A program made the translations under genes and the position numbers. Below the pieces are notes generated by a model, which saw only the letters and a program-made list of their open reading frames with translations, made no database searches and was not told the origin of the DNA. Shown here piece after piece: positions 7,901 through 16,054 of a stretch of DNA of 33,137 nt. The stretch is from contig NZ_NVQF01000068.1 of assembly GCF_002592005.1 (NCBI RefSeq), forward strand, positions 1 through 33,137, in the 5' to 3' direction. This stretch comes from Mycolicibacterium palauense. GTDB lineage: Bacteria; Actinomycetota; Actinomycetes; Mycobacteriales; Mycobacteriaceae. The stretch's first letter is position 1. Each line of letters opens with the position of its first letter.

Positions 7901-8472
7901 GGTGTTCTCGGCTCGGTCTGACCGCCGGTGTCTCCGGTGTCCGCGGTGTCCGAGATGGAATCGGAGGTGGTGTCGGGCTCGCCGTCCGACGTGGTGTCTG
8001 ATGCGGAGTCTGATGCGGAGTCTGATGCGGAATCGGATGTGGTGTCGGACTTGGTGTCGGGCTTCGAGTCAGGCTCGGTGTCCGACTTTGAGTCGGGCTT
8101 CGAGTCGGGCTTCGAGTCGGGCTTCGAGTCCGTCTTCGAGTCGGGCTTCGAGTCAGGCCTGGAATCGGTGCTGGTCTCCGATGCGGTGTTCGAGGAGGCG
8201 CGCCGTGTGGTCGTGCGGGTGGTGGCTGTGTCGGAGCTGTCCGAGCTGTCGGAGCCCGAGCCCGAGCCCGAGCCCGAGGACCGGGCCGCGCGGCCCGCCG
8301 CCGCGGAGGCGCGTTTCTTGGTCGAGGACCCCGAGCCGGCGGAATCCGAGGAGCCGCCGCTGTCGGAGGACTCCGCGACGGCCACCGCGGGATTGATGGT
8401 CGCGACAGCGACTCCCAGCCCCAGTGCCACCGCGAACCCACCGACGCGTGAGATGTACTTACCCGATTCCAT
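4987..8472 (-). CDS. Large exported repeat protein, predicted beta-solenoid with Ser/Asp/Lys/Pro stalk
   Basis: About 1161 residues. Residues 1-33 form a signal peptide (M-E-S-G-K-Y-I-S-R-V-G-G then a hydrophobic core ending A-V-A). Next come a Ser/Gly-rich part, S-K-P-D (about 105-138) and D-S-A-S (about 145-159) repeats, and a Thr/Pro/Ala linker. A short helix (L-L-G-V-L-A-W-I-R-R-E-I-E-D-T-Y) near residue 310 precedes roughly 830 residues of an 18-19-residue repeat of the form R-A-x-I-I-G-D-x-N-x-A-x-A-x-x-G. The alternating hydrophobic strand plus G-D/N-x-N turn implies a beta-solenoid, reminiscent of YadA-head or other coil repeats. No PE domain, LPXTG, terminal membrane segment or enzyme motif is seen. 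ATG 8472 is chosen for the signal peptide and an upstream GGGGG; the frame stays open to 8820. It may be a surface or matrix protein. Function is unknown. Confidence 0.8.
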   Translation of the reverse strand: MESGKYISRVGGFAVALGLGVAVATINPAVAVAESSDSGGSSDSAGSGSSTKKRASAAAGRAARSSGSGSGSGSDSSDSSDTATTRTTTRRASSNTASETSTDSRPDSKPDSKTDSKPDSKPDSKPDSKSDTEPDSKPDTKSDTTSDSASDSASDSASDTTSDGEPDTTSDSISDTADTGDTGGQTEPRTPARPTALTSSSGTRSTPRTIEDLATTTPTRLPDTETTPTLTAAALDTATDLLHTRTTAPEATADAATVPASPAPAPNTPQTPPGAFLNLATTALSTAITPLTTPTAPAAPTPPPSPALLGVLAWIRREIEDTYANFSVSINGHQIIQNGTATATSTGFGSIAIARGDNATATATGWFAHARVVGDDSTADTEGNFTRAVIRGDDNTAVSTGYATTAKIIADSSVASASGRHALTYIGGAGDSAASAAGTGARAIIIGEGNVAEATAGEGDLFVTSLIIGDGNSATSDGSFTRAVIIGDTNSASAREGAFNRALIIGELNIVGAAFGDHNRAIVIGNENEALAANGDHNTVVARGDDNDADATDGTFNTARIVGDGSVAEATDGHSVAYIHGVEATATASGEGFGRATIIGEHSNAAAFAGAGARSKAVIVGSSSVANSVGREGSTAIARIVGSGSDVLVFGQGGASSTGLVVGTESSAIASAEGDGGFGRGASVVLVGDENLGSAAATDSRATVLVCGTGNNGTAESTGGGVADIRLVGDGNTGDADAFDGRAKIVVHGDENEATAAADSGGHATLVLVGELNDGTAATSGGRAKVVAVGDENTALALADSSSATISLIGSDNESTVTSFDASRVSSVVTGDRNSANADGDGESVARVVIHGHDNANAVSADDRGYGLSRILAVNSSSAANATGGVALAELVGDNSSTFVDTTSNTTSNTTPNTTSSEGYTRAAAYGSSNAVSATNGGKVVVFGDDNDATADDAGNIVRVFGDDNDASAGNGVDNLAVVIGDGNAASAGFGSGNTVRLVGDLSTVSAGNGNNNTATLWGDDGASSAGNGDGLPPAHNNTAHVVGNNSVATAALGDGNTAIVRGDNSAAGSYDVTENTFARVVGDNSSAYVLGTGSSARVYGDDNRAWAFGTADNTAVAAGRSNTASAGPGVDNTAIAVGFGLTAETGPGDGLTVVTLFVEG
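7998..8160. repeat. 12-bp tandem repeats coding the S-D/K-P stalk of the large exported protein
   Basis: Two blocks of near-identical 12-bp units, TCTGATGCGGAG-like (about 7998-8040) and TTCGAGTCGGGC-like (about 8060-8160), encode D-S-A-S and S-K-P-D runs on the minus strand. Every unit is a multiple of three, so copy-number change would alter stalk length without shifting the frame. Confidence 0.8.
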
Positions 8473-8552
8473 GCGCGACAACCCCCAACTCGACGCCAGC
8501 TTCAACCCCACGAAACTAACGACCCCGACACCCCACCGAATCCGTGAAATCC

Positions 8553-8855
8553 CTATCCCGACACCCTGCGTGTGGACTCTGGACTGTCGAGGGCATGCAG
8601 CACCGGGTTGATCCGCAGCGGCGGCAGCCCCGCCTGGTGGCACGCGGCATCGACGGTCTCGATCGAGGCCGCTTCGAACACTCCGAACACCACCTCGTCG
8701 GTGGGCACGGCCAGCGTCAACACCAGGCGGGCCGCTCCGGGAGCAGACCCACCCGAGAGCGTGGCCTTGAGTCTGTCGAGGATGCGGGCCACCCCGTCCG
8801 CGCCGTCGTCGGCGTACCACTCAGCGAGAAAGCAGTGCGATCCAGCCGCGTTCAT
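8553..8855 (-). CDS. Small DUF4242-like protein of unknown function
   Basis: A 100-residue soluble protein starting M-N-A-A-G-S-H-C-F-L-A-E-W-Y-A-D-D-G. It has a middle strand-rich part L-V-L-T-L-A-V-P-T-D-E-V-V-F-G-V-F-E-A-A-S and an end L-P-P-L-R-I-N-P-V-L-H-A. The pattern of a Tyr/Trp-rich first strand, 'P-x-D-E-V-x-x-G-V-F-x-A' and a short Cys/His-bearing helix (V-D-A-A-C-H-Q-A-G) fits the small ferredoxin-like DUF4242 family. One member of that family binds nickel. It stands alone on the minus strand between the LuxR-type regulator and the large repeat protein. Similarity was judged by eye, so the family call is tentative. The gene itself looks real. Confidence 0.6.
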   Translation of the reverse strand: MNAAGSHCFLAEWYADDGADGVARILDRLKATLSGGSAPGAARLVLTLAVPTDEVVFGVFEAASIETVDAACHQAGLPPLRINPVLHALDSPESTRRVSG

Positions 8856-8915
8856 GGGCCGTCACGGTAGCCAGCCCCGGGCTGAACGGAATCAGTCGAT
8901 TCCCTTGCCCGCCAC

Positions 8916-11688
8916 CTACGACTTGTCGGGTGGGACGTGCTGGCCCAGTTGGCTGCGCGAACGAATGCCCAGCTTGCGGTAGGTCCGGGCGAGGTTGGCC
9001 TCGACGGTCTTGGGGCTGATGAACAGCGCTCCCGCGATATCCCGGTTGGTGAGCCCCGCCGCGGCCAACTCGGCGATGCGCCGCTCGGTGGGGGTCAGCA
9101 CGGTCGCCGGTCCAGCCGTCGGCGTCGTGATGCGGGCGAGCTCGGCCAGCGCACGCTCGGCCCAGGGGGTCGCGCCGTGACCGTCGAACACCTCCAGGCT
9201 GCGCCGCAACGTCGCGGCGGCCACGTCGCGGTGGCGTCGACGCCGCTGCAGCCTCCCGAGCAGCAGTTCGGTGCGGGCCCGCTCGAAGGGCATCGGCAGG
9301 TTCTCGTGTACGCGCAAGGCGGCGGTCGCACTGTCGACGGCGGCCGCGACATCTCCGTGGGCGGCGTGCAGCATCCCCCGGCAGCGCGCGCTGACGGCCA
9401 GCAGCCAGGGACGCTGAAGGCGCGAACCGTTCTGCTCGAGGCGAGTGATCAGCGACTCGGCCCGGTCGAGGTGGCCGGCTTCGACCAGCGCCTCGGCGGC
9501 GTCGGCGACAAACGGTGCGGTGATGATCTCGGTGGCGGTCGGGACCGACTCGAGGACCTGCAGTGCCGGATCGAGCACTGCCACGGCGGCGTCGAAATCC
9601 TTGAGGGACAACTCAATGAACCCCAGGATGCTGATCGGCCACACCAGCAGGGTGGTCGCGCCGCTTCGCCTGCTGGCCGCCAACGCCTCGTGCGCGGCCT
9701 CCCGGGCGGCCGTCTCGGCGCCGGTGTAGGCCGCCAGCGCCGCTCGCATGGTGTGCGCGATCCCCGGTGCCAGGGCCCCACCGAGCTGTTCGGCCCGCTC
9801 GGTGCCGTCGGCGGAAACCTGTCGCGCCCCCTCGATGTTGCCCAGCCAGAGTTCGACCAGAAAGCTGTTGAAGGTCACCGGCTGCATCTCGGATTCCTCG
9901 CCGCGTTCGATGCAGCGCCGCCGGATGGCCAGCAACTCGTCGCGGCCGTCGTGGAGCCGGCCGGTCCAGGCCAGGAACAGGCCGTGATGCAGGCTGGCGC
10001 GGAATGCCTGCGGTATGTCGTCGGATTCGTCCTCGAGTTGCAGTGCCCGCTGCAACGCCGGTTCATCGAAACCGTCACCCCGCAGGAAGTGCAGGTGCAC
10101 GCGCATCGTCAGGGCCTGGCACAGCAGCGGGGCATATCCGAGTCTCTCGGCCCACTCCTCGGCCTGTTCGATTCCGGCGATCGCGGCGTCCAGGTGACCG
10201 GCATTGGACAGGGCGAAGGCCAGGGTCACCGAGATCTGGGCTCGTTGCGCAAGATCCTCGCCGGCCCCGGCGAGCGCACGTTCCAGCAGCGCGGCCGCCT
10301 CCAGGAAGTTGTCGTCGAAGAGGTGCACGGTGGCCAGCTGGGCCAGGGCTCGTGAGCGCAGCTGCCCGTCCGGCAGCTCCGCCAGCGCGGACTCCAGCAG
10401 CGCGCGTGCCGCGCCGGCGTCGCCGGCGGCCAGATGCTGCCTGGCCGCGCGGATCCGCCGCTGCGGGGTGGTGTGCTGATCGAGGCGGATGGCGATGTCG
10501 AGCAACTCGGCCGCCGCGGCGGGGGCGCCGCGGTCGCGGGCGCTGCGGGCGGCCTCGTCGAGCATCGTCAGGGTTTCGGGGTCCGCAACGGCGGTGGCCA
10601 GTGCCAGATGGCGTGCCTTGAGCTCCGGCTCGTCGAGAATGGCGGCCAGCCGGCGGTGCATGGCGCGGCGGACGCTGGGGGCCGCGCCGGTGTAGACGCC
10701 CTGGGCGAGCAACGGGTGCGAGAAGCGCACGCGGTACCCGTCGAAGGTGACGATCCCCTGATCCTCGGCGTGCTCCAGAAGCGCAACGGTCTGTTCGACG
10801 TCGGTGTCGATCGCGCGTGCGACCGTGGCGGTGGCGGGCGCGCCGACGCAGGCCACCGCAAGAAGGGGCGCGAGCACCTCCGGCGGCAGCGTGCGGATGC
10901 GTGCCGTCACCAACTCGGCCAGCGTGCCCGGCAATCCTGCGGTCGCGCCCGAGGGATCGCTGAGCAGGGCCCGCCCCAATCCCAGGGCGTAGAACGGGTT
11001 CCCCGCGGAGTGTTCGGCGATGCGGGCCATGGTGGGGCGGGGGAACGATCGATCGTCCCAGGCGCGCCAGGAGCACCGCATGCAGTTTGCCCAGGCTCAG
11101 CGGCCCCATTCTGATGTGCTGCGCCGACTCCGGTCGCGGCATCCGCAGCCAGGAGCCCACGGGAGCGGTGTCGGTGGGGGTGCGTTCGGTGATGAGCAGA
11201 CCCACGGGTCCGGACAGCCGCCTGGCCACGAACGCGATGACGTCCCTGCTCGACCGGTCGACCCAGTGGACGTCGTCGACGGCGATGAGTACCGGGGAAC
11301 GCGTTGCCTGTCCGTTCACCAAAGACAGGAACGCCGCGGAGACGGCGCGGGGGTTGTCGCCGCCGGCCCCGCTGAGATCCACCACCCCCCGCAGAGCTGC
11401 CTGTTGCTGTTCGGGCAGGCCCGACCAGACCTGTTCGTCCACGGTGCCCGCGAGGTCGGCCAGGGCGCTGTAGGCCAGCACCGATTCGGTGGGGGCGCCC
11501 TGCGTGCTCAGCACCACGAACCCTTTGTCGCGCGCGCGTTCCAGCGCTGCCAGCCACAGGGTTGTCTTGCCGATCCCCGCCTCGCCGTCGACGAACAGCG
11601 CCGCCGGTTGGGTGCGGGCCCGATCGAGGAAGTGGGCCACGGCGCGAACCTCAGCGGTCCGCCCCACCCCCTCCGGCATACACAGCAT
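8916..11688 (-). pseudogene. LAL-type LuxR-family ATP-binding transcriptional regulator, frameshifted
   Basis: Two overlapping frames together make one regulator of about 922 residues. The N-terminal frame (from 11688) has the STAND/AAA-like ATPase with Walker A (V-D-G-E-A-G-I-G-K-T-T-L-W, about residue 35) and Walker B (L-I-A-V-D-D-V-H-W-V-D, about residue 137). The second frame (to 8916) continues with H-S-A-G-N-P-F-Y-A-L-G, a long helical TPR-like middle, and a C-terminal LuxR HTH (L-T-P-T-E-R-R-I-A-E-L-A-A-A-G-L-T-N-R-D-I-A...S-P-K-T-V-E-A-N-L). The break is a duplicated 4-bp unit at 11046-11055. Removing one unit restores ...R-L-G-R-S-F-P-R-P-T-M-A-R. As given, translation would stop beyond the ATPase in the wrong frame, so the regulator is inactive unless the duplication is an assembly error or reverts. 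Confidence 0.85.
11046..11055. repeat. Tandem 4-bp duplication that breaks the LuxR regulator frame
   Basis: CGATCGATCG contains a repeated GATC/ATCG unit. With one copy (CGATCG) the two protein frames on either side join without a stop, and the total gene length becomes a multiple of three (2769 bp). This is the simplest explanation for the split. Confidence 0.8.
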
Positions 11689-11776
11689 CCTTACAGGATT
11701 CGCTGCAACTGTCTACATCACGGAGCGTCCCCTGTAGGCGGCTCGCCCGCGTGTTGTGTGAGTTAGCGGGTGATGC

Positions 11777-12130
11777 TCACCACAGCACCGCGACGGCGGC
11801 TGCCGTCAGAGACAGCACCCCCACGGAGGCGAACAGCGGCATGGCCGCGGGCTGGCCGGTGCGGCGCTGCCGGGCGTTGCCGATGCCCAGCACCGCGCCG
11901 AGGGCGATCAGCAGGGCGAGCTTGACGCCGATCTTCGGGTAGTTGAGCACCACCCCGGCGGGCCACGGCGCGGCCAGCGCCAGGCCGGTGAGGAGTGAGA
12001 TCAGCAGCCCGTACTCCATCACCCGGGTGGTTCGGTACCGGCGCGCGACCGCCTCGACCACCCAGGCGCCGAAGGTGACGGCGAACCCGACGATGTGGAT
12101 CAGTACAACTACATTGCGTAGTAGTTCCAT
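11777..12130 (-). CDS. Small four-helix integral membrane protein
   Basis: A 117-residue hydrophobic protein, M-E-L-L-R-N-V-V-V-L-I-H-I-V-G-F..., with about four membrane helices. A conserved-looking His sits in helix 1 (residue 12), and the loop N-Y-P-K-I-G-V-K precedes helix 3. The arrangement resembles small CopD/DUF2269-like actinobacterial membrane proteins, but no function is recognised. The frame is open far upstream. ATG 12130 is chosen because a TANNNT -10 (12142-12137) sits exactly 6 nt before it, indicating a leaderless mRNA, and because the upstream translation is Arg/Pro-rich shadow. It lies between the LuxR-type regulator (same strand) and a divergent hydrolase gene. Confidence 0.75.
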   Translation of the reverse strand: MELLRNVVVLIHIVGFAVTFGAWVVEAVARRYRTTRVMEYGLLISLLTGLALAAPWPAGVVLNYPKIGVKLALLIALGAVLGIGNARQRRTGQPAAMPLFASVGVLSLTAAAVAVLW

Positions 12131-12136
12131 GTCGTG

Positions 12137-12142
12137 ACTGTA
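12137..12142 (-). promoter_or_regulatory. -10 element for leaderless transcription of the small membrane protein gene
   Basis: On the minus strand TACAGT is followed by 6 nt and then the ATG at 12130. This is the typical spacing of mycobacterial leaderless genes. There is no strong -35. Confidence 0.5.
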
Positions 12143-12288
12143 GCCGACGGCGCGCGTCGCGCCACGCCCGCGCACGATGGCGACGCCCGGACCGTGAAAA
12201 CGGCGTTTTTTTCGGAAAGCTCTACTCTCGCGGGGCTTGAGCGCGGGCTGGGGAGCGGACGTACGGGCGGTGACGCGGGAGTGATGGG

Positions 12289-14286
12289 GTGAGTGCCTTG
12301 GTGATGGGGATTCGCGGTGGCGCAACGCCACGGATCGCGTTGAGCGCGTTCGTGATCGGTGCCTGGATGCTGGTGGGCGGTGCCGGGCTGGGCACGGCGG
12401 CGGCCGATCCCGGAGATGCCGCGGGCACGGCACACAGCGCGGCGACCGATTCCCACCGGGCCGCCGATACGGACCGGGCCGGGCGGGCAGCGGATACGGC
12501 GCGACCCGCGCGCACGAAACCCGGGATGGCGCGGATCCACGATCGCAACGACCGGCCCCGGCGTGGCTTCGCCGAGGCCGGTTCGCGTGGTAGGGATTCT
12601 GAGGGGTCTGAGACTTCGGAGGATTCCGGCGGGGATTCCGGGGAGCCCGGCAACGACGCCTCGTCCGGGCAGGTCGTCGAGTCCGGCGTCGGCGACCGGA
12701 CACCAACGGACACACTCGACGCGGATTCCCCCGAGCCCGAGGGCGACGAGGCACCTGAAACCCCATCGACCGGCGACACCGAGGCCACGGAGGAGGCCAC
12801 GGAGGAGGTCACCGAAGCGGCCACAGAGCGGCCCACGGAGGAGGTCACAGGGACCGCCCCACCGACATCCGCGCCCGGCGAGGAAGGCGCATCGGCGTCG
12901 GCCGGACTCAGCGCGGCGCACCCGCCCTCGGAACCCGGGGAGACATCCGGGCGCGCCTCCGGGGACGTACCCGCGGACGCTGTTCCTCGGGACCAGGTCG
13001 CGCGGGATTCCTCCGCCGAAGACGGCTCGCGTGCCGATACCCCGGAGACCGCCGACGCTGCCCAACCGGCAACGGAGACGGGCGCCGCGGCGCCGACAGT
13101 CCCGCTCGCGCAGCCCGAATCCACCGACACCCGGCCGGGCACGGACAGCCCTGGCCCGCGCGTGGCGGCCGCGCCGACGGCCCCGCCGACCGCAGTGGCC
13201 GCGGTGGCCGCCGCCACGCGGCCCTCGCTGGTGATGACGGCGATCCGCGCCGTCGGCACCCTCGTGCTGGGTCTGCAGACGGCGCTGATGACGTTGGTCG
13301 TCGGACCACCCGTCCTGCCCGCGGGGAGCGCGGTCACCCTCGGCCGATCCCGCCTGGAGATCCCGTCCGGTGACGGGGTCACCGTGCGGGCAGACTGGTA
13401 TATCCCCGACATCGCGGGGCCGCCGAGTGGCCTCATCTACTTCCAGCACGGCTTCCTGGCCACGGGGCCGATGTACAGCTACACGGCCGCGCGGCTGGCC
13501 GAACGGACCAACAGCATCGTGGTGGCTCCCACGCTGTCGTCGAACTTCTTCCGCACCGACGGCAACTGGATGGCCGGTGTGCCGCTGCAGCGTGGGGTCG
13601 CCGACCTGTTCACCGGGGACCGCGAAGCGTTGACCGCGAGCGCTCTGGCAGCCGGATACACCGGGGCGCTGCCGGACACGGTGGTGCTCGTCGGGCACTC
13701 GCTCGGCGGCGGATTCGTCTCCGGAGTCGCCGGCCACCTGGTCGATAACGGCGCCGTCGACCACCTGGCCGGCGTCGTGCTCTTCGACCCCGTCGCGCTG
13801 AACGGCGAAGTGCCGACGGCGACGGCCAAGCTGACCGGCGGCAACGACGTCCCGATTCTGGCGGTCACCGCGCCGGACTACTACTGGAACCAGATGGGAG
13901 CGGCGAGCGCGGCGCTGGTGCAGGCGCGTCCGGACCGGTTCAACGGCTTCCGGCTGGCCGCCGGCACCCACATCGACGCGATGCAGGGCGGCAACCCCGT
14001 CGTCGCCTTCTTCGAGGGCCTGGTCACAGGCTTTCCGAAACCGCAGAACGCCGCCGCCGCGCAGGAACTGGCGGCCGGGTGGGTCAACGACATGCTCGCC
14101 GGCACCGAGAACGGGATCTACGGCACGCCCGGTGAGCAGATGGTGATCGACACGACCGCCGGTGAGGCGAGGGCCGTGGGGGTCCCGGGCCCGCCCACGA
14201 AGATCACCGTGTTCGACCGCGTGATGGACGCGTTCCTCAAGCTGCTGGTGGGCTCGTTCGCGGTGTACGACCCCGAGGCCAGCTGA
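12289..14286 (+). CDS. Exported alpha/beta hydrolase with long disordered N-terminal region
   Basis: 665 residues. An N-terminal signal sequence (I-A-L-S-A-F-V-I-G-A-W-M-L-V-G-G-A-G then A-A-A-D) is followed by about 280 residues of low-complexity acidic/Pro/Thr sequence, including the T-E-E-A/V-T-E-x-A-T-E-R-P repeats. A further hydrophobic helix lies near residues 310-335. The catalytic part follows from about residue 345: Y-F-Q-H-G-F near 384, nucleophile elbow G-H-S-L-G-G-G (about residues 467-473), a likely acid in V-V-L-F-D-P-V, and the late His in A-G-T-H-I-D-A-M. This fits a cell-wall or secreted lipase/esterase; substrate is unknown. GTG 12289 has GGGAG upstream; ATG 12304 is an alternative. 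It converges with lipE. Confidence 0.8.
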   Translation: MSALVMGIRGGATPRIALSAFVIGAWMLVGGAGLGTAAADPGDAAGTAHSAATDSHRAADTDRAGRAADTARPARTKPGMARIHDRNDRPRRGFAEAGSRGRDSEGSETSEDSGGDSGEPGNDASSGQVVESGVGDRTPTDTLDADSPEPEGDEAPETPSTGDTEATEEATEEVTEAATERPTEEVTGTAPPTSAPGEEGASASAGLSAAHPPSEPGETSGRASGDVPADAVPRDQVARDSSAEDGSRADTPETADAAQPATETGAAAPTVPLAQPESTDTRPGTDSPGPRVAAAPTAPPTAVAAVAAATRPSLVMTAIRAVGTLVLGLQTALMTLVVGPPVLPAGSAVTLGRSRLEIPSGDGVTVRADWYIPDIAGPPSGLIYFQHGFLATGPMYSYTAARLAERTNSIVVAPTLSSNFFRTDGNWMAGVPLQRGVADLFTGDREALTASALAAGYTGALPDTVVLVGHSLGGGFVSGVAGHLVDNGAVDHLAGVVLFDPVALNGEVPTATAKLTGGNDVPILAVTAPDYYWNQMGAASAALVQARPDRFNGFRLAAGTHIDAMQGGNPVVAFFEGLVTGFPKPQNAAAAQELAAGWVNDMLAGTENGIYGTPGEQMVIDTTAGEARAVGVPGPPTKITVFDRVMDAFLKLLVGSFAVYDPEAS

Positions 14287-14298
14287 CGGCGGGCCCGG

Positions 14299-15555
14299 TC
14301 AGCCGGGATGTCGCCGCGGAATCTCGGCGTTGATCCGGTCCAGCAGCGCGGGGTAGCGACGCGCCTCACGGTGGCTGCCGGGCTTGCCGCTGCTGACGAC
14401 GGCAGCCGAGAGCCCGCGCTGCGGGTCGGCCCAGACCGCGATGTCGACCAGGCCGGTGTGCCCGAACGCGCCCGGCGCGTGGCGCCCGAACGGCCCGAAC
14501 CGCTCCGAGCCCAGCATGTAGCCCGTGCCCCAGCGCATCGGTTTGAGGCCGGTGGCCACGTCGGGGCGCAGGCGGCGGGCCTGGGCGGTGGCCGCGGCCA
14601 GGGTCTGCGGGCTCAGCACCCGCACCCCGTCGAGTTCGCCGCCCCGGCAGAGCAGCTCGGCGAACCGGGACAGCTCCTGGGCGTTGGACACCGCGCTCGA
14701 GGAGGGCACCACGCTGGTCAGGAACGCCGGGGTGTTGCTGAACGGGATGATCTGGTGCATGGTGCCGCCGACGGCGAGCTTGAAGGCCCGCGCGACCGGC
14801 GCCGGCAACGGCTTGCCCGTCGGATGGCTGGGAGCCACCAGCGGCACGTCCGCCTCGGCGACGCCGAAGTTGGTCCAGCGGAATCCCAGGGGCTGCAGGA
14901 TCTCGGTGGCCAGGATCTCGCGGATGTTGCGTCCGGTGGCCGCCGAGACGATCTCACGCACCAGCGGACCCCAGGTCAGCCCGTGGTAGATGTGCACCAG
15001 GCCCGGCGGGTAGACGGGTTTGAGCAGGCCGAGCTGTTCGCGGGCGTAGTCGCTGTCGTTCATCCGGCGCAGGTCCGGGCGCGGGCCGGTGGCGAAGGGC
15101 ACCCCGGCGCTGTGCGTCATGACGTGACGGATGGTGGTCTTGTCCTTGCCGTGGCTGGTGTAGCCGGGCAGGTAGTCGCAGACCCGGTCGTCGAGGGAGA
15201 ACGCCCCGCGCTCGACGAGCATGTGCACCACCGTGGTGGCGATCGCCTTGGCCGCGGAGTACACGCAGAACGGGGTGTCCGGGGTTACGGGGATCTTCTC
15301 GGCGTCGGGTGCATCGGTGGGTGCGTTGCCCCAGCCGTGCCCGATCGCCCGGTTGAGCACCACCCGGCCGCGGTGGCGCAGGCACACCTGGATCGCCGGG
15401 TGCATCCCGGCGGCGTACCAATGCCGTGCGGCCGCCCAGATCCGCTCGACGGACGCCGACTCGATTCCCGCCGCGTCGTCGGCGGGGTCCTCGGCGCCGA
15501 CGGTGGTGACGGCGTCCAGGTCCGGGGGAACGCGGATACGGCCGTCGGCGGTCAT
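14299..15555 (-). CDS. lipE: LipE-like serine hydrolase of the class C beta-lactamase/esterase family
   Basis: 418 residues. The class C/PBP-like motifs are present. S-x-x-K appears as Y-S-A-A-K-A-I-A-T-T (about residue 105), giving the catalytic Ser and Lys. A Tyr motif is seen as I-Y-H-G-L-T-W (about residue 198). A K-T-G equivalent appears as F-G-H-T-G-L-V, with His for Lys, as often in esterases of this fold. Mycobacterial relatives are lipases/esterases rather than antibiotic-destroying enzymes. ATG 15555 overlaps the stop of the nitrobindin-like gene (ATGA, 15555-15552), marking it as the last gene of the hisC2 operon. The symbol rests on its place beside an EchA21-like gene and its length, recalled from M. 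tuberculosis and not checked by alignment. Confidence 0.8.
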   Translation of the reverse strand: MTADGRIRVPPDLDAVTTVGAEDPADDAAGIESASVERIWAAARHWYAAGMHPAIQVCLRHRGRVVLNRAIGHGWGNAPTDAPDAEKIPVTPDTPFCVYSAAKAIATTVVHMLVERGAFSLDDRVCDYLPGYTSHGKDKTTIRHVMTHSAGVPFATGPRPDLRRMNDSDYAREQLGLLKPVYPPGLVHIYHGLTWGPLVREIVSAATGRNIREILATEILQPLGFRWTNFGVAEADVPLVAPSHPTGKPLPAPVARAFKLAVGGTMHQIIPFSNTPAFLTSVVPSSSAVSNAQELSRFAELLCRGGELDGVRVLSPQTLAAATAQARRLRPDVATGLKPMRWGTGYMLGSERFGPFGRHAPGAFGHTGLVDIAVWADPQRGLSAAVVSSGKPGSHREARRYPALLDRINAEIPRRHPG

Positions 15556-16049
15556 CCCGCCTTCCGGTGCAGCGTCGCCGACAGGTGGTGCTGCAGGTGC
15601 TCGCCGACCGCGGCCATCCGCAGCGAGTAGGTCAGGGTGTCCCCGTCGACGTGCACCGTGCGGCACACCGAATTGACCTCCTTGGCCGAGGAGGTCAGCG
15701 CGATCGAGGTGGAGATCAGGTCGAGGTCGACGGTGCCGTCGCCTGCGGTGACCGAGCCCTCCTGGATCTCGGTGACGCCGGTGGCGTGGGCCAGCACCCA
15801 TTCGGCCTGGCCCGGTCTCGCCGCGCGCAGGAAGCCGGTCTCGGTGTGCAGGGGCCGACCGTCGTCGGCGGCGCGGGTGCGCTGCACATAGGTCAGAAAC
15901 GGTTTGCCGGTGTGGCCGAACACGACCTCCTCGAGGTAGCCGAACGGCTCGATGGTCGGGTATTCGCCCTCGCCCCGGCCGGCCCAGGTGCCCAGCAGCG
16001 GAGCCAGCGGAAGCAGGTCGGGATGCAGGTCGGGAACCGAATCGGCCAT
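15552..16049 (-). CDS. Nitrobindin-like (peroxynitrite isomerase) beta-barrel heme protein
   Basis: 165 residues, the usual length for actinobacterial nitrobindins. Near the N-terminus it has P-L-L-G-T-W-A-G-R-G-E-G-E-Y-P-T, matching the G-x-W-x-G-x-G-x-G-x-Y-P-T signature. The barrel strands follow (F-L-T-Y-V-Q-R-T, H-T-E-T-G-F-L-R, E-W-V-L-A-H-A-T-G-V-T-E-I-Q-E-G). The C-terminus has H-L-Q-H-H-L-S-A-T-L-H-R, where the family's heme-coordinating His is expected. Characterised members bind ferric heme and isomerise peroxynitrite to nitrate. Which of the clustered His residues is the ligand cannot be told by eye. ATG 16049 lies 5 nt after the echA21-like stop; translation is coupled to lipE downstream. 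Confidence 0.8.
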   Translation of the reverse strand: MADSVPDLHPDLLPLAPLLGTWAGRGEGEYPTIEPFGYLEEVVFGHTGKPFLTYVQRTRAADDGRPLHTETGFLRAARPGQAEWVLAHATGVTEIQEGSVTAGDGTVDLDLISTSIALTSSAKEVNSVCRTVHVDGDTLTYSLRMAAVGEHLQHHLSATLHRKAG

Positions 16050-16054
16050 GGTGA

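Noticed and set aside
7998..8160. Possible CRISPR array
   Set aside because: Units are 12 bp, contiguous and in frame, with no spacers and no cas genes.
4987..8472. PE-PGRS classification for the repeat protein
   Set aside because: No N-terminal PE domain, a classical signal peptide instead, and the repeat is GDxNxA rather than GGAGGX.
12197..12212. AAAACG-CGTTTTTTT as an intrinsic terminator
   Set aside because: The stem is too short and AT-rich, and it lies in a divergent intergenic region where neither gene ends.
12109..13971. A 620-residue minus-strand frame opposite the alpha/beta hydrolase
   Set aside because: The translation is low-complexity Arg/Gly/Pro and the plus strand has the complete hydrolase with catalytic motifs.
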